From contig JAJRRJ010000064.1 in the NCBI GenBank assembly GCA_024279575.1, positions 1-6,397 on the forward strand: a stretch of 6,397 bases of DNA, in the 5' to 3' direction. The DNA is from Alphaproteobacteria bacterium (lineage in GTDB: Bacteria > Pseudomonadota > Alphaproteobacteria > Rhizobiales > Devosiaceae). Under the pieces are notes generated by a model. That model was not told the DNA's origin, made no database searches, and was given only the letters and a program-made list of their open reading frames with translations. Within the stretch, counting starts at the first letter, position 1. Each line of letters starts with the position of its first letter. Below are positions 5,783 through 6,397 of the stretch, one piece after another. The position numbers were made by a program, and so were the translations under genes.

Positions 5783-6397
5783 CTAATGTTGCAGGCGTTG
5801 CCGAACACCCTGGCAAAGCTCACCAAGAATGAGATGGCAGGACGTGGCCCCTGCATCCACAACCCCTCGCGAGCGCTCCCCTAACCGGCTTGCGCGTCCG
5901 ACTTTGGCAACCATGTCGATAGTAGTGTCGCGCCCGGTTTCTGCCGCTGCGGCCATTGCATCCAGTGCTTTTTCAAATGACGCCCCGCCTGCCACACTGG
6001 CATCAAAGGCCCTGATTGCCGGAATGAGAGTATCGAGCAAAGTCTTGTCACCAAGCCTGGCACCACCAATTGATTGAACTCCCTCAAGGCCGGCATTCAA
6101 CATGGAAGAAAAAACTGGAGCATCAATTTTCGGTTGCGCAGCTTCGGCCATATCCATGAACATCATGCCATAAAGAGGCCCCATGGAACCGCCAATTTCA
6201 GAGACCAGAACATCACCGAGTGTGGCTAAAGCCTCGCTTAGGGAGCCGGGATTTTCATTGATCCGGGCAGCGGCCATCTTAAACCCCTTGGCCATATTCA
6301 CTCCGTGATCGCCATCACCGATTTTACCGTCAATTTCACTCAGATATGCACGGTTTTGCACAATAACATCAGCAATTTTTAGAACAATCCCACCCGC
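5783..6397 (-). CDS. dhaL: Dihydroxyacetone-kinase-type subunit DhaL, N-terminus beyond window edge
   Basis: DhaL is the nucleotide-binding subunit that works with DhaK to phosphorylate dihydroxyacetone or related keto-sugars. In PTS-linked systems ADP stays bound and DhaM rephosphorylates it, while other two-part systems use ATP directly. The visible 204 residues run from the right edge to TAG at 5783-5785; the family is about 210 long, so only a few N-terminal residues are missing. EIDGKIGDGDHGVNM (21-35) holds the three metal-binding aspartates D23, D28 and D30. EIGGSMGPLYG (67-77), LGDKTLLDTLIPA (115-127) and GRASRLGERSRG (167-178) are the other nucleotide-site motifs, and the end VDAGATS is typical. 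One variation: GGSMGP has Met where I expect Ser (GGxSGP). A GTG at 6361 is in frame but would remove conserved helix sequence. It faces the dehydrogenase gene across 67 bp. DhaK is probably upstream, outside the window; the substrate is not known. Confidence 0.88.
   Translation of the reverse strand, partial: AGGIVLKIADVIVQNRAYLSEIDGKIGDGDHGVNMAKGFKMAAARINENPGSLSEALATLGDVLVSEIGGSMGPLYGMMFMDMAEAAQPKIDAPVFSSMLNAGLEGVQSIGGARLGDKTLLDTLIPAIRAFDASVAGGASFEKALDAMAAAAETGRDTTIDMVAKVGRASRLGERSRGVVDAGATSCHLILGELCQGVRQRLQH

Noticed and set aside
5732..5894. Twelve-base repeat AACCGGCTTGCG at 5732-5743 and 5883-5894
   Set aside because: Flanks differ completely, one copy is dhaL coding sequence (GRASRL), and about one 12-base repeat is expected by chance in a window of this size.

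Overview
The window looks like a piece of an alphaproteobacterial chromosome of medium GC content, roughly half by eye. This rests on the style of the group I ETF subunits, the ETF:quinone oxidoreductase and the GcvT-fused amine dehydrogenase. It is a judgement from remembered family sequences, not from a search. All genes are metabolic. I see no tRNA, rRNA, CRISPR array, insertion sequence or phage gene, and no gene-free stretch above 300 bases. The longest gap is the divergent intergenic region at 3037-3264.

Layout: positions 1-3036 hold a minus-strand gene set that reads from right to left. First comes a choline-kinase-like phosphotransferase (2105-3036), which is broken by one base at an A7 tract near 2568-2574. 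It is followed by etfB (1302-2051), etfA (371-1300) and the first 113 codons of an ETF:ubiquinone oxidoreductase that runs off the left edge. Gaps of 53, 1 and 31 nt suggest one operon. From the shared intergenic region, a plus-strand gene (3265-5715) runs the other way. It encodes an 816-residue FAD-dependent oxidoreductase with a C-terminal aminomethyltransferase (GcvT) module, of the dimethylglycine/sarcosine dehydrogenase family. Facing it on the minus strand is a DhaL-type kinase subunit (5783 to beyond 6397), followed by a possible intrinsic terminator.

How the parts may work together: the dehydrogenase would oxidise an N-methylated (or other N-alkyl) amine, passing the one-carbon unit to tetrahydrofolate and electrons to ETF. 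EtfAB would carry the electrons to ETF:QO, which reduces ubiquinone. That gives a complete private electron route from amine to respiratory chain in two divergent transcription units. The choline-kinase-like enzyme suggests an amino alcohol or a related hydroxylated substrate, and DhaL suggests a ketone or aldehyde sugar-like intermediate. The substrate cannot be read from the sequence, and joining all these genes into one pathway is inference.

The most notable points are the single-base break in an otherwise intact kinase and the grouping of a whole amine-to-quinone chain with two unlike kinases.
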